A DNA stretch of 64,000 bases, taken from assembly GCA_003116995.1 (NCBI GenBank), contig BDSL01000096.1, positions 248,001 to 312,000 on the forward strand. Reading direction: 5' to 3'. Each line of letters opens with the position of its first letter. Positions within the stretch are counted from its first letter, which is position 1. This stretch comes from Yamagishiella unicocca (taxonomy: Eukaryota > Chlorophyta > Chlorophyceae > Chlamydomonadales > Volvocaceae). The notes below the pieces were generated by a model, which saw only the letters and a list, made by a program, of their open reading frames with translations, was not told the origin of the DNA and made no database searches. Below are positions 10,585 to 20,787 of this stretch, in pieces. The position numbers and the translations under genes were made by a program.

Positions 10585-13500
10585 ATGGTGGGTAGCGCAG
10601 AGGGTGAGGCGAGCAGCGCCCCCGCCCGCGAGCTGCGTGACGATGGCAGGTTGGCGGACATCGCGCCATCAGGACCAGCAGGAGCGGCCCAGCAGGCAGC
10701 GGCACCGCACAAGGGCAAGGTGAGGGGCTGTCTAGAGGCCGCGTCGCGGCCCCCTCTTCGAACACTCAACCAACGCAACCCTCACGTCGACATTGGCGCC
10801 CGCGGCCTGGCACCCACACTAATAAAGCTAGTAGCCCCGGGCCCCCCGCCCGCGCTTCCGGATCCTTGATGCCCTTGCTAAGCGGTTGTGGTAGGTATAG
10901 CCGCCACTTGGGCCGCCATTGGCGCTGCCTGGGGCTGCCTTAAGGGCTGCCACTGGTGCTGCTACTGCCGCTGCTGCTGCCGCTGCCACTGCTGCCGCAG
11001 GTTCCAGCTCCGCTGCGCAACCCCTGGGGCCAGGACCTCCTGCAGCAGCGCCACCCGCAGCTCAGTCACGACGTAGTTGCGGATGTGGTGGTGGTGGGGG
11101 CCGGCCTGTCGGGGCTGTCCACAGCGTATCGCCTGGCGAGAGCAGGTGCGCTGGCTTGGGGCTGGGGGGGGAGGAAAACCCGTGTACGAAAGGAAAAAAC
11201 GGTGTGGGGGAGGTTGGGAGCGAGCTTAGGCTACTGCTGCTGCTGCTATTGCTGCTGCCGTTACCGCGCTGGATCTTGCAGCCGGACGTTTGACGAGCCC
11301 CGCGACCGTGGTGACACGCTGGCACCTTCTGGGGCCGCCCACCCCTGGCCTCACCCCCCTCGTTGCTATCTCCTCGACACCTGCCCTCTCCCCCCTCGTT
11401 TCTACCTCCTCGACACCTGTCCTGCCCTGTCTGCCTGCCTAGCCCTGCTCGGGCCACACAAGCAAGTCCGGCCTGCGGTTTCCCTTCATGCACGTCGTCA
11501 GCGCGCTGCTGCTCGTACCTCACTTGATTGTCCCCCGCCGCCCCGCACCCCTCGCCGCCCCTCCCCCCCCCCGCCCCTCAACCCCCGCCGCCCCTTCGGC
11601 CCCCCCCCCGCCCCTCAACCCCCGCGCCCCCTCACCCCCCTGCAGGCAAGAACGTGGTAGTGTTGGAGTCGCGAGTGGTGGGCTCGGGCAACGCCGGCCG
11701 CGGCCTGGGCCAACTGAGCACCTGGGTGAACGGTGAGCAGGCGGTGGGGCGACGTACGTGACGGCCCTGCGTCCATACACCTCCCTCCGTCCACACCTCC
11801 AGCCCATCCTTTGCGTGCCCCCAGCTTCTCCTCGTCGCCGTTACGTACTTCTTAATTGCCGACCCACCGGTTTCCCCGCGTCACAAATCGCAACCCTCCC
11901 ATCCATCCTTCTATCCCCTCCCGTTACAACATGTCACCAAACGGGTCCTAATCGGTTTTCTTTCACTTTTCAGTGCCGACCCACGGGTCTCCCCTCATTC
12001 CCCTACGACGCCCCAGACACCTACCGGGAGGTGGAGCGCACCGCGGGGCTGGAGCGGGGCCGCATGGTGGCGGCGGCGCACGCGGCGGCGGTGGCGTTCG
12101 TACGGCGGCTGGTGGCGGAGGAGGGCATCGAGTGCGAGCTGGCGGAGGTGGAGGGGGCGGTGCAGGTGGAGGCGGCAAAGGGGGGGAACCCGCGCGCCGT
12201 CGCCGCCGCCAGGAGCCGTGCGAGCAGGGCCCTACGGGAGGTGCGTTGTTGCTATGTTGTATGAGCCGGTTCGGGTCGGGTGGGGTCGGGTCGGGTCGGG
12301 TCGAGCTGGGTCGTGTTTTGTGCCCTGTGACATGGTGAAAGCGCACTGAGAGGCTCTTCCTGGCTGGGAGGCCGAGTGGCGCTGTCCCGGTGTCCGCAGT
12401 TTGCATTCCCCGCTATGGGCACCGGGGGGGGAGAGGATGAGGACAGCCCGTGGGCTAGGAAGCGGGAGGGGGCCGCCCGCCGTGACAGGCAGCTGGCTCC
12501 CTCTTGCACAATGATGCATGCAGCAGCAGCCAATGCCCTCCCTGGACGTAAGGCCGCCCCAATAACGCACAACACGCGCGCACGCTGGGCGGGCTTTGGT
12601 CCTCTGGACTAGCCAGCCAGCCAGCCACCCAACCGATGCCCTCCCTGGACCCGCCCTGGTCAGGAGCTGGCCGCGTGTTGCCGCGCGGGTGTGGAGGGGG
12701 CGCGCATTGAGTTCCGGCGGCGTGAGGGCGGCGGCGAGGAAGAGACGCTGGTGCTGGGGGGCTGCGTCAGCCTGCACCCCGTCAAGTACCTCACGGGGTT
12801 GGCGGCGGCGGTGGTGCGGCATGGTGGGTTTCGAGCAAGACCCGTGGATGCCAGGAAAAACCGTTTAGGACAGACGTTTTGAGGTGCATGCTGGAGAAGT
12901 GGGTTGAGGATACGAAAGACGGAGGTGGCATGGTGGGTGGGTGGCGGGGTCGAGGGAGAACCTGTCGGGGTGAGGCACTTGGATTTCTGGCACTTGGGTT
13001 TGAGGCACTTGGGTTGTGGGTTTGTGGGCGGGTACGTGGCCGCTTAGCCTGCGTTGCGTTGCGCCAGGGGGCACCCAGCAGCCGCGGGCTCCGAGGAGCA
13101 TATCCTCTGCGAGCAACCGTCCCGCACCTCCCCCCCACACAACCCTGAGTCGGCTGCGCGCGCTGGCTCCCTGCCTCCCCCGGCCCCTGACCTCTCCCCC
13201 GCCACCTTCCCATGTCGAGCAACCGGCTCTTTTCTGTAACCCCCCACCTCACCCGCCACCTTCCCCCCACCTTCCCCCCATCTTCCCCCCGCAGGCGGCC
13301 GCATCTTCGAGTCCACTCGCGCCAAGGGCGGTCTCGTGACGGGACCCTCCGGCGGAGTGGTCAAGACGATGCACGGACCCACAGCCCGAGCTCGGTGAGT
13401 AGTGGAGCAGCTAGTGGAGCAGTAGTGGAGTGAGGCTGAGGGCCGCAGACTGGGCCGGGCCTGACTGGCTTGGAAACCCTGCCAGGTAGGGGCCCCGACT

Positions 13501-16500
13501 GGGTTTTAACTCCTGTCCGACTGAAAGCCACCGACCCCGACCTCCACCACAGACATCAGCTCACCGCCCGAACCCAGCCCCGGCCCCCAGGTTCCACCCC
13601 CCCTATGTCCTGTAACTTGTATTTTTGCCGCCCCGCCCCCCCGGCCCCGCCCCGGTGGTGGTTGTGGTTCCGCTCAGCGAGGCGGTGGTTCTCGCCACCC
13701 ACAGCCCCATCAACCGCAACCAGCTGTGGGTCCATGACCGGCAGATCCCCAAGAGGGCGTACGTGGTGGGCATCGAGGTGGGTGGCTGGGTGAGGGGGTG
13801 GCTGGGTGGGTGGGTAGTGGGGGGGGTTGCTGCAGCAGCCACCCTCCCAACCCCAAAATAGCGTTTCTTTCCCGGACTCTTGAGTCACGCCCTCCGTCTT
13901 ACTCCCCTTCCAGCACTGCCTGCACTGGCCTCTCCACATACACCTCCCTCATCAACCCCTCCAAATCGCACCCCCCCCCCCAAGGCTCACCTTACCCGCC
14001 CGCACCCCCCTGCAAACCTCACCCCCCTCCCCTCCACATCCCACCCAGGTGCCCCGCGGCTCTGTGCCCGCGCACTACTCCCAGCTCTGCGTCCTGAGCC
14101 CCCCGGGCGGCCGCACCGCCCGCCACACCGCCCGCCTGGCCGCCCTGCCGCCGCACCACCTGCTGGCGGGGGAGGGAGGCGGCGGCGCTGCCGGGTCGTA
14201 CGAGGGCAACAAGGAGCTGCTGCTGGTGCGGGGGGCGCTGCACCACCACGGACACGACGAGAAGCAGTTGCGTGGCGAGGGGAGGTGGCGGCGGCGGGGG
14301 GTTTTGAGGAAGACCCGCGGTGGCGGCGGGGGGGGGGTGGCGGGGGGGGGGAGTCGGGGAGGTGGGGGCGGGGGCGGGGAGGTGGTAGCGGGGGAGGAGG
14401 GTGCTGGTTGAGTTCCGGCCCAAGCAAGGGGCGGGGGGGACCTGATTGATGGGAAACGTCGAGCAGGAAGGTCGATGGGGATCGCGGGCAGGACCGCTCC
14501 GGGGGTGCGAGGGAGGACGAGGGAGGGCTTCATGGGCTGGCGCTTTGATTGCCTGCGGGGGTTACTTTCCTCTACTGACGTGCCCTACGTGCCTCATTCG
14601 CTCGGCAGCCCATGCGCCGTACCGGTACCTGCACCTGGCCGCCTGAGCTGCGTTCCCTTCTAAAGTCTAAACCTTGTACCTTAGCATACTTCCTTACGCT
14701 ACTTCCTAGCGGGAAAACTTTAAGGGAGACAGACGTCACTGTGCAAAGTTGGGTTTGTTTATTATAAATCTAAGACGTAGATTTACGGGTTTCCTCGTTA
14801 ACTCCTTTGAGTACGAGCCCTGCGAGCACACTCCCCCGGCGGTAGGCTTCGCGCGTTAGCTGCAGCCCTGATGGTGGCTGCACTCAGTCTCCGTTGCTCC
14901 CCGCTCCGCCGCCGCCCCCACACTGCCGTACATACCCAGCTCAGCGGCCGAAGGTAATAACCCCAAGATAACGGCGGCTCCTCCCCCCTCCTTTCTCCCG
15001 CCTCCTGCTAGTGAGCACGCCCACACACCACATACAATTCATCACCCCAGCGACGTAACGGCCCCCCCCTCCCTCCCGGTACCAGGTACGGCGACCCGTG
15101 GGGCTCCCTCGAGCGCTGGGCCCGCGCCCGCTTCCCCGAGTGTGGCCGCACCCTGTACGTCTGGAGCAGCTCCGACTACTACCCCGCCGATCTGCTGGGG
15201 CTGTACGGCAGGGACCCTCTGGACCTGTCCCGGCCACCGGTGTACATCCTGACCGGACACGGGGGCCAGGAGTGGACGGGTGGGTGGTGTGGGGGAGGTG
15301 GGGGGGGGGAATGGATGTGTGTTTGGGGGGGAAGGCAGTCTTGTGCCCTTTCATTATAGTGACATGTACGACAGGACAGCTCCTGCCGGCCACATGGCCT
15401 CATGGCGCCCGGCAGCTCGGCCCTGACCTGCCCCCGCCCTCCACGCCCGCGTGGCCGGTGTACGACATCCATTCCAACTTGCCTCGCGACACCCTCCCTA
15501 CACGTCCCCCCTCCTCCCCCCCCCCTCCAGGTGCCACCCTGGGCAGCGGAGTGGTGGCGGGGGCGATCGTGGGCGGAGCTGCCGTACCCGTCTGGGCGGA
15601 GGCGTACCGGCCTGCCAGGGTGTTCCCTGGAGCCGTCATGAAGGTGCGAAGAGCAGGAGCCCGAGGGGTTACAATAATATAACCAGTAACCCCTCGGGCG
15701 TCCCGAAGGGGGGGCGGGCGGAGGAAGCCGGCCGGGAAGGGGCGGGTTCCTTCACAGCGGGTTGCTTCACAGCGGGTTGCTTCACAGCGGGTTCCTTCAC
15801 AGCGGGTTGCTTCACAGCGGGTTCCTTCACAGCGGGTTCCTTCACAGCGGGTTCCTTCACAGCGGGTTCCTTCACAGCGGGTTCCTTCACCCGAGGGGCG
15901 GCTTCCTTCACAGCTCCGGCAAGACCTGCTGGCCCGCTGCCCTTTGCGACGAGCGCAGGCAGCGAGTGGTGGAGCGGGCCTGGGCGCATCACCCCCGGGC
16001 TGTCAGGAACCCCTTGGTGGCCCCCCCGCCGACCGACCCGCCCCACCGACCTTCCGCCCCAACCTCCAGAACCTCGCCTACCGTCCGAGTGGACCCTCCC
16101 CCGACTCGGCCCCCCTCCTGATCCGCCCCCTGCCCCGCCACCCCTTGCAGTACACCTCCGAGCTGACTCTGTACTTCAGCACCGTGGCCATGGCGCTCCT
16201 GAAGCACGTGGTGCCTCGCAGCCTGCAGGACGTGGCGGGTCTGGTGGCGCCGGGGGGGGTGGAGCGGAGCATCAAACCGGGGGAGGGCAAGGTGGGTGGG
16301 GGCAGCAGGGGCGGTGGAACGGAGCATCAAACCGGGGGCAGCAGGGGCGGGGAGGTCGGGAGGGCGGTGATGCGGGCTAGCAGCAGGCTAGCCGGATCGT
16401 GGGCAGGGCCTAACGGGGGGAACAAGACCGGCAGGGGGGAGGCCCGGTGCTGCAATTCGCCGTGCTGCCCGGGAAACTGTGGCGCCGGTAGTCTCACCCG

Positions 16501-17490
16501 ACTACTGGGATCGACAGCTGTGACTGGGGACTTGGGCTATGTTAGGTGGGCATCGAAAAGTGAAAAACGCCCTGGAGACGTCCTGCTCCTGCCATCGGTT
16601 GCTTGGAGACCGTGACATCGGGCCACGTCATCACCTGGCAACGGTGGGCTGATACCTGTGCGATTAGTCATGGAGTATACGGCACCTACCTGGCCGGCTG
16701 GACACTTGGTCTGGCATCCCGTCTGTCGAGCATTCGGTAGTTCTTACTGGCACCACGCGCACGCTCGGGCACGGCTGGGACACCACACCCGGGGCGTCGA
16801 GTTGAAGTGGTTACTGCTCACCGCCCAGAGCTAGGGCTCGCAGTCCCATTCGCCCGCTCCCAATCCCATTCCCTTCCCGGCTCGCTCCGGCCCCGCAGGT
16901 GGCCCAGCACGGGCTGCTTAAAAAGGCCCTATACCGGGACCAGGAGGGGGTGCTGCACCTGCACAGCGCGCTGTGCACCCACCTGGGCTGCTGTGTGGAA
17001 TGGAACCCGCTGGACAAGTGAGCAGCCGGGTAGCGGGGGGCCGGGTGATCTAGGGGCCGGCTGGCCGGCGGCAAGCGGGGATGCGGGGTTTGCTAAGAGA
17101 ATCCGCGGGGCTGCGGGGTGCGTGTGTGTGTGTATGGGCGCAAACACGTGCAGCTGGGAAGCCGCCATCGTATCAATTAAGACAGGGACCACACTGTACG
17201 AAGGGTCGCCGTGCGTGTGCGGACACACACGCACGCCTGCTGGCCACTCCGCGCCTACCCTTGCTTCGTTCCTTGATAGCACCACTAAGCAGGGTTGGGG
17301 TGGGTCCCTTCCCTCATCCACTACTTGTGCGCACCCGCCGCCCACATCCTGGCCTCACTCACTCACTCACTCGACGTCGCTCCACAGGACCTTCGACTGC
17401 CCCTGCCACGGCAGCCAGTACGACGCATGCGGCACGTGCATCCACGCGCCCGCTGTGGCCGACCTGGAGGACCTGGGCTGCCGGCAGTAG
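10585..17490 (+). CDS. FAD-dependent oxidoreductase with C-terminal Rieske [2Fe-2S] domain
   Basis: Thirteen exons fit with consistent phase: 10585-10719, 11001-11145, 11646-11732, 12017-12240, 12664-12823, 13295-13394, 13678-13777, 14049-14266, 15086-15279, 15531-15643, 16151-16291, 16899-17017 and 17388-17490, giving 612 residues. The N-terminal part is a DAO-type FAD domain with the dinucleotide motif VVVVGAGLSG (Gly 78, 80, 83) and the ribose-binding Glu101 ending the second strand. Later segments such as VVLATHSPINRN and VYILTGHGG fit the same fold. The C-terminus is a Rieske domain, CTHLGC then CPCHGS, with cluster ligands Cys565, His567, Cys583 and His586 and the flanking pair Cys570/Cys585. 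The architecture matches the bacterial YhfW-like group, whose substrate is not established. Residues 1-45 are low-complexity and could be an organelle targeting extension. Weak points are exon 1, the exon 8 donor (GTTGCG, chosen on phase) and the exon 7 acceptor. Confidence 0.92.
11171..11205 (+). repeat. Intronic element copy (FAD-Rieske intron 2)
   Basis: GAGGAAAACCCGTGTACGAA followed by an A-rich stretch and an ACGG core. It is nearly the same as the element at 63962-64000 at the window end and is related to the longer copies at 12832 and 59519. Confidence 0.6.
11931..12000 (-). repeat. Intronic element copy, inverted (FAD-Rieske intron 3)
   Basis: Read on the minus strand it gives GACCCGTGGGTCGGCACTGA, then an AAAACCGATTAGGA core. 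It matches the copies at 56886-56950 and 19487-19560. In this orientation the element supplies a strong-looking acceptor (CTTTTCAG, ending 11973). Splice phase shows that this is not the one used; the true acceptor is at 12016. A partial second copy lies at 11839-11880. Confidence 0.7.
12832..12910 (+). repeat. Intronic element copy (FAD-Rieske intron 5, 5' side)
   Basis: It runs from AAGACCCGTGGATGC through AAAAACCGTTTAGGACAG to GCATGCTGGAGAA. The reverse complement of 59519-59592, in an intron of the XPC gene, matches it closely over about 75 bases. It begins 8 nt after the donor. Confidence 0.8.
13213..13240 (-). repeat. Intronic element copy, inverted (FAD-Rieske intron 5, 3' side)
   Basis: On the minus strand it reads TTACAGAAAAGAGCCGGTTG, the GAACCGTT-type element of bZIP intron 4. 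The same intron therefore carries two different members of the family, one near each end and in opposite orientation. Confidence 0.7.
14640..14830. other. AT-rich block inside FAD-Rieske intron 8
   Basis: Intron 8 (14267-15085) is the longest of this gene. It contains ~190 bases much richer in A+T than the rest of the intron, including TTTATTATAAATC. Such islands often mark inserted transposon remnants. No terminal repeats or ORF could be seen. Confidence 0.35.
15659..15699. repeat. Perfect 14-bp inverted repeat, 13-nt loop
   Basis: GCCCGAGGGGTTAC (15659-15672) is exactly complementary to 15686-15699, around an AT-rich loop. It begins 16 nt after the exon 10 donor of the FAD-Rieske gene, so the pre-mRNA would form a strong hairpin next to the 5' splice site. 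Confidence 0.75.
15747..15890. repeat. 15-bp tandem repeat, ~9.6 copies, in FAD-Rieske intron 10
   Basis: TTCCTTCACAGCGGG and its variant TTGCTTCACAGCGGG repeat nine times plus a partial copy. The period is 15 bp, so frames stay open on both strands (AVKEP on the minus strand). Flanking splice sites place it in the intron 15644-16150. Confidence 0.85.
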
Positions 17491-18126
17491 CCCCCGGGCG
17501 GTGGCGGCGGCGGCGGCAGGCAGATGGCCGAGGGCTACTACCGGCGGAGGGGCAGCAGTAGCGGCGTTTGCAGCGGCCGATGGTTCTGAAAGGTCGGGCG
17601 CCTGGATGGAGGCGCATTTGTTTGGAGGAGGGGCGGCGGCTGCGGACAAAACCGCTTAGGTGCATTCGTTGCGGATATGCCCGCGCCAGGGACTGGTTGG
17701 GTGCCGCGGTACCGCGTGTGGGCTGGGGCCGGGGATGCGGTGCCGCCAGCGTGCTGAGGTGAGCTGTTGCGCCAGGTCCAATGGACAGCAGAGGGGGAGC
17801 GGAGGGTGGTGCTGCTGTTGCGGCCATCGGGGCTGATAGTTGCTTTGCGTCGCAGGTTAAGGGGCAGTCATTCGCGTCCAAACCCCGCATCGACTTAACA
17901 TGTCGTATCTGCACGGTTGTTGATCGCATTTCACCACGATTGACGTTATTCCACGTACAGTAAGGGATTGAGTAAGGCGTTGCGAACGGAAACCGAACCA
18001 CTACGAGCATCACACCAGCTAGGTTTGAGCTAGATGGGCAGACCTCCCAGCGACGCCTCGCTCTTCTGTAGTCTGTAGCCTTCTGTAGTAATAGGCATGA
18101 TGTTGAATTGAGAGCGCTTCATATGT

Positions 18127-18131
18127 TGTAA
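18127..18131 (+). terminator. TGTAA poly(A) signal candidate for the FAD-Rieske gene
   Basis: TGTAA lies ~640 nt after the stop codon, in lower-GC DNA and just before the outer repeat begins at 18184. It is the first TGTAA noticed downstream of the gene, so 17491-18131 is probably its 3' UTR. Confidence 0.4.
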
Positions 18132-18183
18132 TTCTTACTGGACCCCATCGTATAATTTGCCGCTTAAATAGCGTCGCCTGCAA

Positions 18184-18873
18184 CATCTTAGCGGTACAAC
18201 ATGCGTCTTCAACTCCCGTAGACGCATGTCTTCAACAGTCGAAGACGCTATGTCTCCAACAGTCGAAGAAAGTCCTTCAACTTTAACACCAAACCATATG
18301 CCTCAAACAACGCGTAATTGTGAAGGACTGCAAGCACCCAGAAACTAGGCTCAACTGGTGCATGGGTCCTCCATTCCTCCGGAACCTTTGGAACCTCCAC
18401 GAAACTTTCTGAAGCCATCAGGCTCTTGTTTTTCAATTTTGAATTTGAGATGGCAACCAAGACACCGGTTCCCTTTTCTTCCAGAGAAAGAACTCGAGGC
18501 TATCGTGGGTCAGGCCAGGCGACGTCACGCCAGCCAACTCAAGCAGAAGATCCGTGAGAACTCGGCGGCGGCGGGGGAGCTGGGTCTCAATTTTGTCGAC
18601 GGGGTGCTCCGCTGCAGCGCCCGCCGCTGGCCAGCCCCTGCGCGATTCCGCCGACGGGGGCCCCTCTGGCCAGGCGGCGGGGTGCTCCGCTGCAGCGCCC
18701 GGCGCTGGCCAGCCCCTGCACGATCCCCTCGAGGGCGTGTCTGCTGCTGTCGAGGATGGGTCTTCTAGGATCGAAGGATTGAGGCGTAGACACTGCTACA
18801 CTCACCAGGATTGCAGAGCACACAGGCATTGTCTGTTAAGTATGGGCTTCAACCCATCCATCCATCATTGTTG
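18184..18873. repeat. Outer 690-bp direct repeat, left copy
   Basis: This block recurs at 54412-55101 with equal length, same orientation and few differences. It opens with short repeats containing GTCTTCAACAGTCGAAGAC, an inverted-repeat motif. It then contains a likely exon preceded by an acceptor (CTTTTCTTCCAG) and reading EKELEAIVGQARRRHASQLK, followed by a Gly/Ala/Pro-rich stretch with a ~75-bp internal duplication (GCTGCAGCGCCCG). It looks like a duplicated piece of an unknown gene or a transposon ORF. No target-site duplication flanks the pair. Confidence 0.85.
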
Positions 18874-19486
18874 TGGGCTCCAGGCCAGAAGTTAGAACTA
18901 TCGGACACATCGCTCGCCTGACACTGCAGGAGACGAAAGAGGTGTTTGGGTGCGGGACTCGCCTGGGATCGTTCATCAAGGTTATTGTAACAGTTACAGT
19001 GGGTTCCAGACCAAGAGGTAGAACCATCGGGCACATCGCCTGACACAAGGTTATTGTTCGGCTTGCAGTGACGTTTTGCCGTCCGCGCTGGGACGAGGGT
19101 TTGTTTTGGCTGAAGTTGGCGTATTGGGCCATCTGGGCTAATGGGTGGTGGTTGTCGCTGTTCTGAGTTCTTGGTGGTATCTCGGTCGTATCTCGGTCTT
19201 CCTTTGCCTGTGTATCTGGAACCCAGCGTAACAGTTGCTGCTACTACGGTAATATTGTTGTTCCGCAAACAGTGCACCGATCGTTTTTGGCTGGGCAAGG
19301 TGAGCAAGGTGACGGCGGCACGTCCATGTTGCCGATGGGAGCTATCTTCGTACTAAGATGCTAACCAGACTCGCAGTGGGCTAGGGAAGCGAACCGCGTT
19401 TCCACTAACGCCCAGTCCCCCTCGGTATTACGATACACGCAGTCAGTCGTTTAATTGGGACGCAGGCACTTTGGGCAGATGCAGCA

Positions 19487-19560
19487 TGCATCTCCAAACA
19501 TGTGTTCCAAACATTTTCCTAATCGGCTTCCCTAGTCAGTGCCGACCCACGGTTTCTCAT
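19487..19560 (-). repeat. Intronic-type element outside a gene
   Basis: Minus strand: ACCGTGGGTCGGCACTGAC, then an AGCCGATTAGGA core, then a GTTTGGAACACATG-like tail. It matches the copies in FAD-Rieske intron 3 and XPC intron 1. It is one of the few family members not in a recognised intron, which argues for dispersal as DNA. Confidence 0.6.
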
Positions 19561-19840
19561 CACATACCCGTTCGTAAGGTCTGAGCGGCGGCTGTGTCTG
19601 AAATATGCTCTTAACGTTCTGCTGGGGCTTCTTTACGACAACGAACGCAACCAGTGGGACCGGCCTGCTGCCGCAGCAGTTCAGCCTTTCCCGTCGAACT
19701 GCCCTGCCTTCCCCTTCCCGACCCCCCTCCCCCCATTTTTAAATCCGGCTTGCGCCGAGCTCATTCCGCAGTCGCCGGCCGGCTGTGACATTGCACACAC
19801 CGGCGCCAGTGACGGCCAGATCCCCAGCTTCACGGTATCA

Positions 19841-19888
19841 CCGCCACCACCACCACCACCACCACCACCACCACCACCACCACCACCG
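19841..19888. repeat. CCA trinucleotide microsatellite
   Basis: About 15 uninterrupted CAC/CCA units, read directly from the sequence. It is likely to be length-polymorphic. It lies in the spacer between the left outer and inner repeats, outside any recognised gene. Confidence 0.9.
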
Positions 19889-20639
19889 GATCTCCGGTGC
19901 TTCCTGCGCCTTGTTCAGTGGTCGGCGTACGTTCTACCCGATGGCCATACCTCGCGGTCTGGGGCCCACTGTAATAAAGTCCCTACTACCGCCGACTACT
20001 ACGACTGCTGGCATCACCGCCGGACCAGCAGGCAGGCCGGGCTCGACGTGCGGTGGCGCAAGCACGCAAACCGGCAACTGCTCAGACCGGTGCACGCATA
20101 ATTAAACGGGATTACTGCGCAGACACGCACCAAGTATACATTCCATAATGCCGGCTGGACCGTCCATTTGTGGGGCCACACTCGACCACAAATGCTGGTG
20201 ATGGGCGTGGTCAATAGCAATCGTGCCATTACCGTATGCCCACGACCTCTTCCCCCATGACGACAGGACCACCAGCGCCCGTGCAGCCGTCTCGGCACCC
20301 GAATTGCCGGCTCCAGTCGCAAAGATACCGCGCGCAACAGGCAGCACCTTTACGTGCTGACACATACACATGTACGTACCCCGACTCTCTACACCCGACG
20401 TGCCGAAATAGCAATTTTCCACGGAGTTTCGCGGCTTAGCGCTGATCAATGCACGTACCCGCCGACTCCCGTCCCGTGCGCCAGCCATCACCTACCGAGG
20501 CAGCAGAGCCTCGACGTATCGGCTCGTGGTGCATCGCATCGCCTTGGCCCGCATCGGGTGAATCCTCGGTGAGGCTGAACAGCTGATCGTCCAGCTCGGG
20601 GCGTCGCCGCCATCGCTCCAAGCCCCGAGCAGACCATTC

Positions 20640-20760
20640 ACACGGGTAGGAACGGGCCAGGCGATTAGTCTGGTGCCTTCTCGTATCTCCCGTATCGGAG
20701 CCGACCAGGGCAACGGCCCGAACACTGTAGAACACTTCATCCTTTGCAGACGAGGTGCGT
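20640..20760 (+). other. Possible non-LTR retrotransposon tail remnant
   Basis: One + frame reads ADQGNGPNTVEHFILCR. This resembles the zinc-binding segment that follows reverse transcriptase in LINE-type elements (C-x2-C then H-x4-C), but the first cysteine pair is missing and the frame is short. It abuts the left inner repeat. The call rests on motif resemblance only. Confidence 0.2.
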
Positions 20761-20787
20761 CCACCGGCGGGTGCGGAGTCAGCAGCA

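Larger units (their letters stand above)
18874..20787. other. Unique spacer between the left outer and inner repeats
   Basis: No gene recognised. A ~41-bp imperfect direct repeat containing CATCGGACACATCGC-like text occurs at about 18873 and 18999. An inverted intronic-type element lies at 19487-19560, and a CCA microsatellite at 19841-19888. Near the right edge a possible retrotransposon fragment is listed separately. Confidence 0.5.

Noticed and set aside
11974..12338. Exon starting at the CTTTTCAG acceptor at 11973
   Set aside because: It would put the conserved DTYREVERTAG segment out of frame. Position 12017 is the phase-compatible start.
18248..18460. 70-codon minus-strand ORF present in both outer repeats
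   Set aside because: The three base differences noticed near its 3' end all change amino acids, and the + strand reading has a plausible splice acceptor instead.
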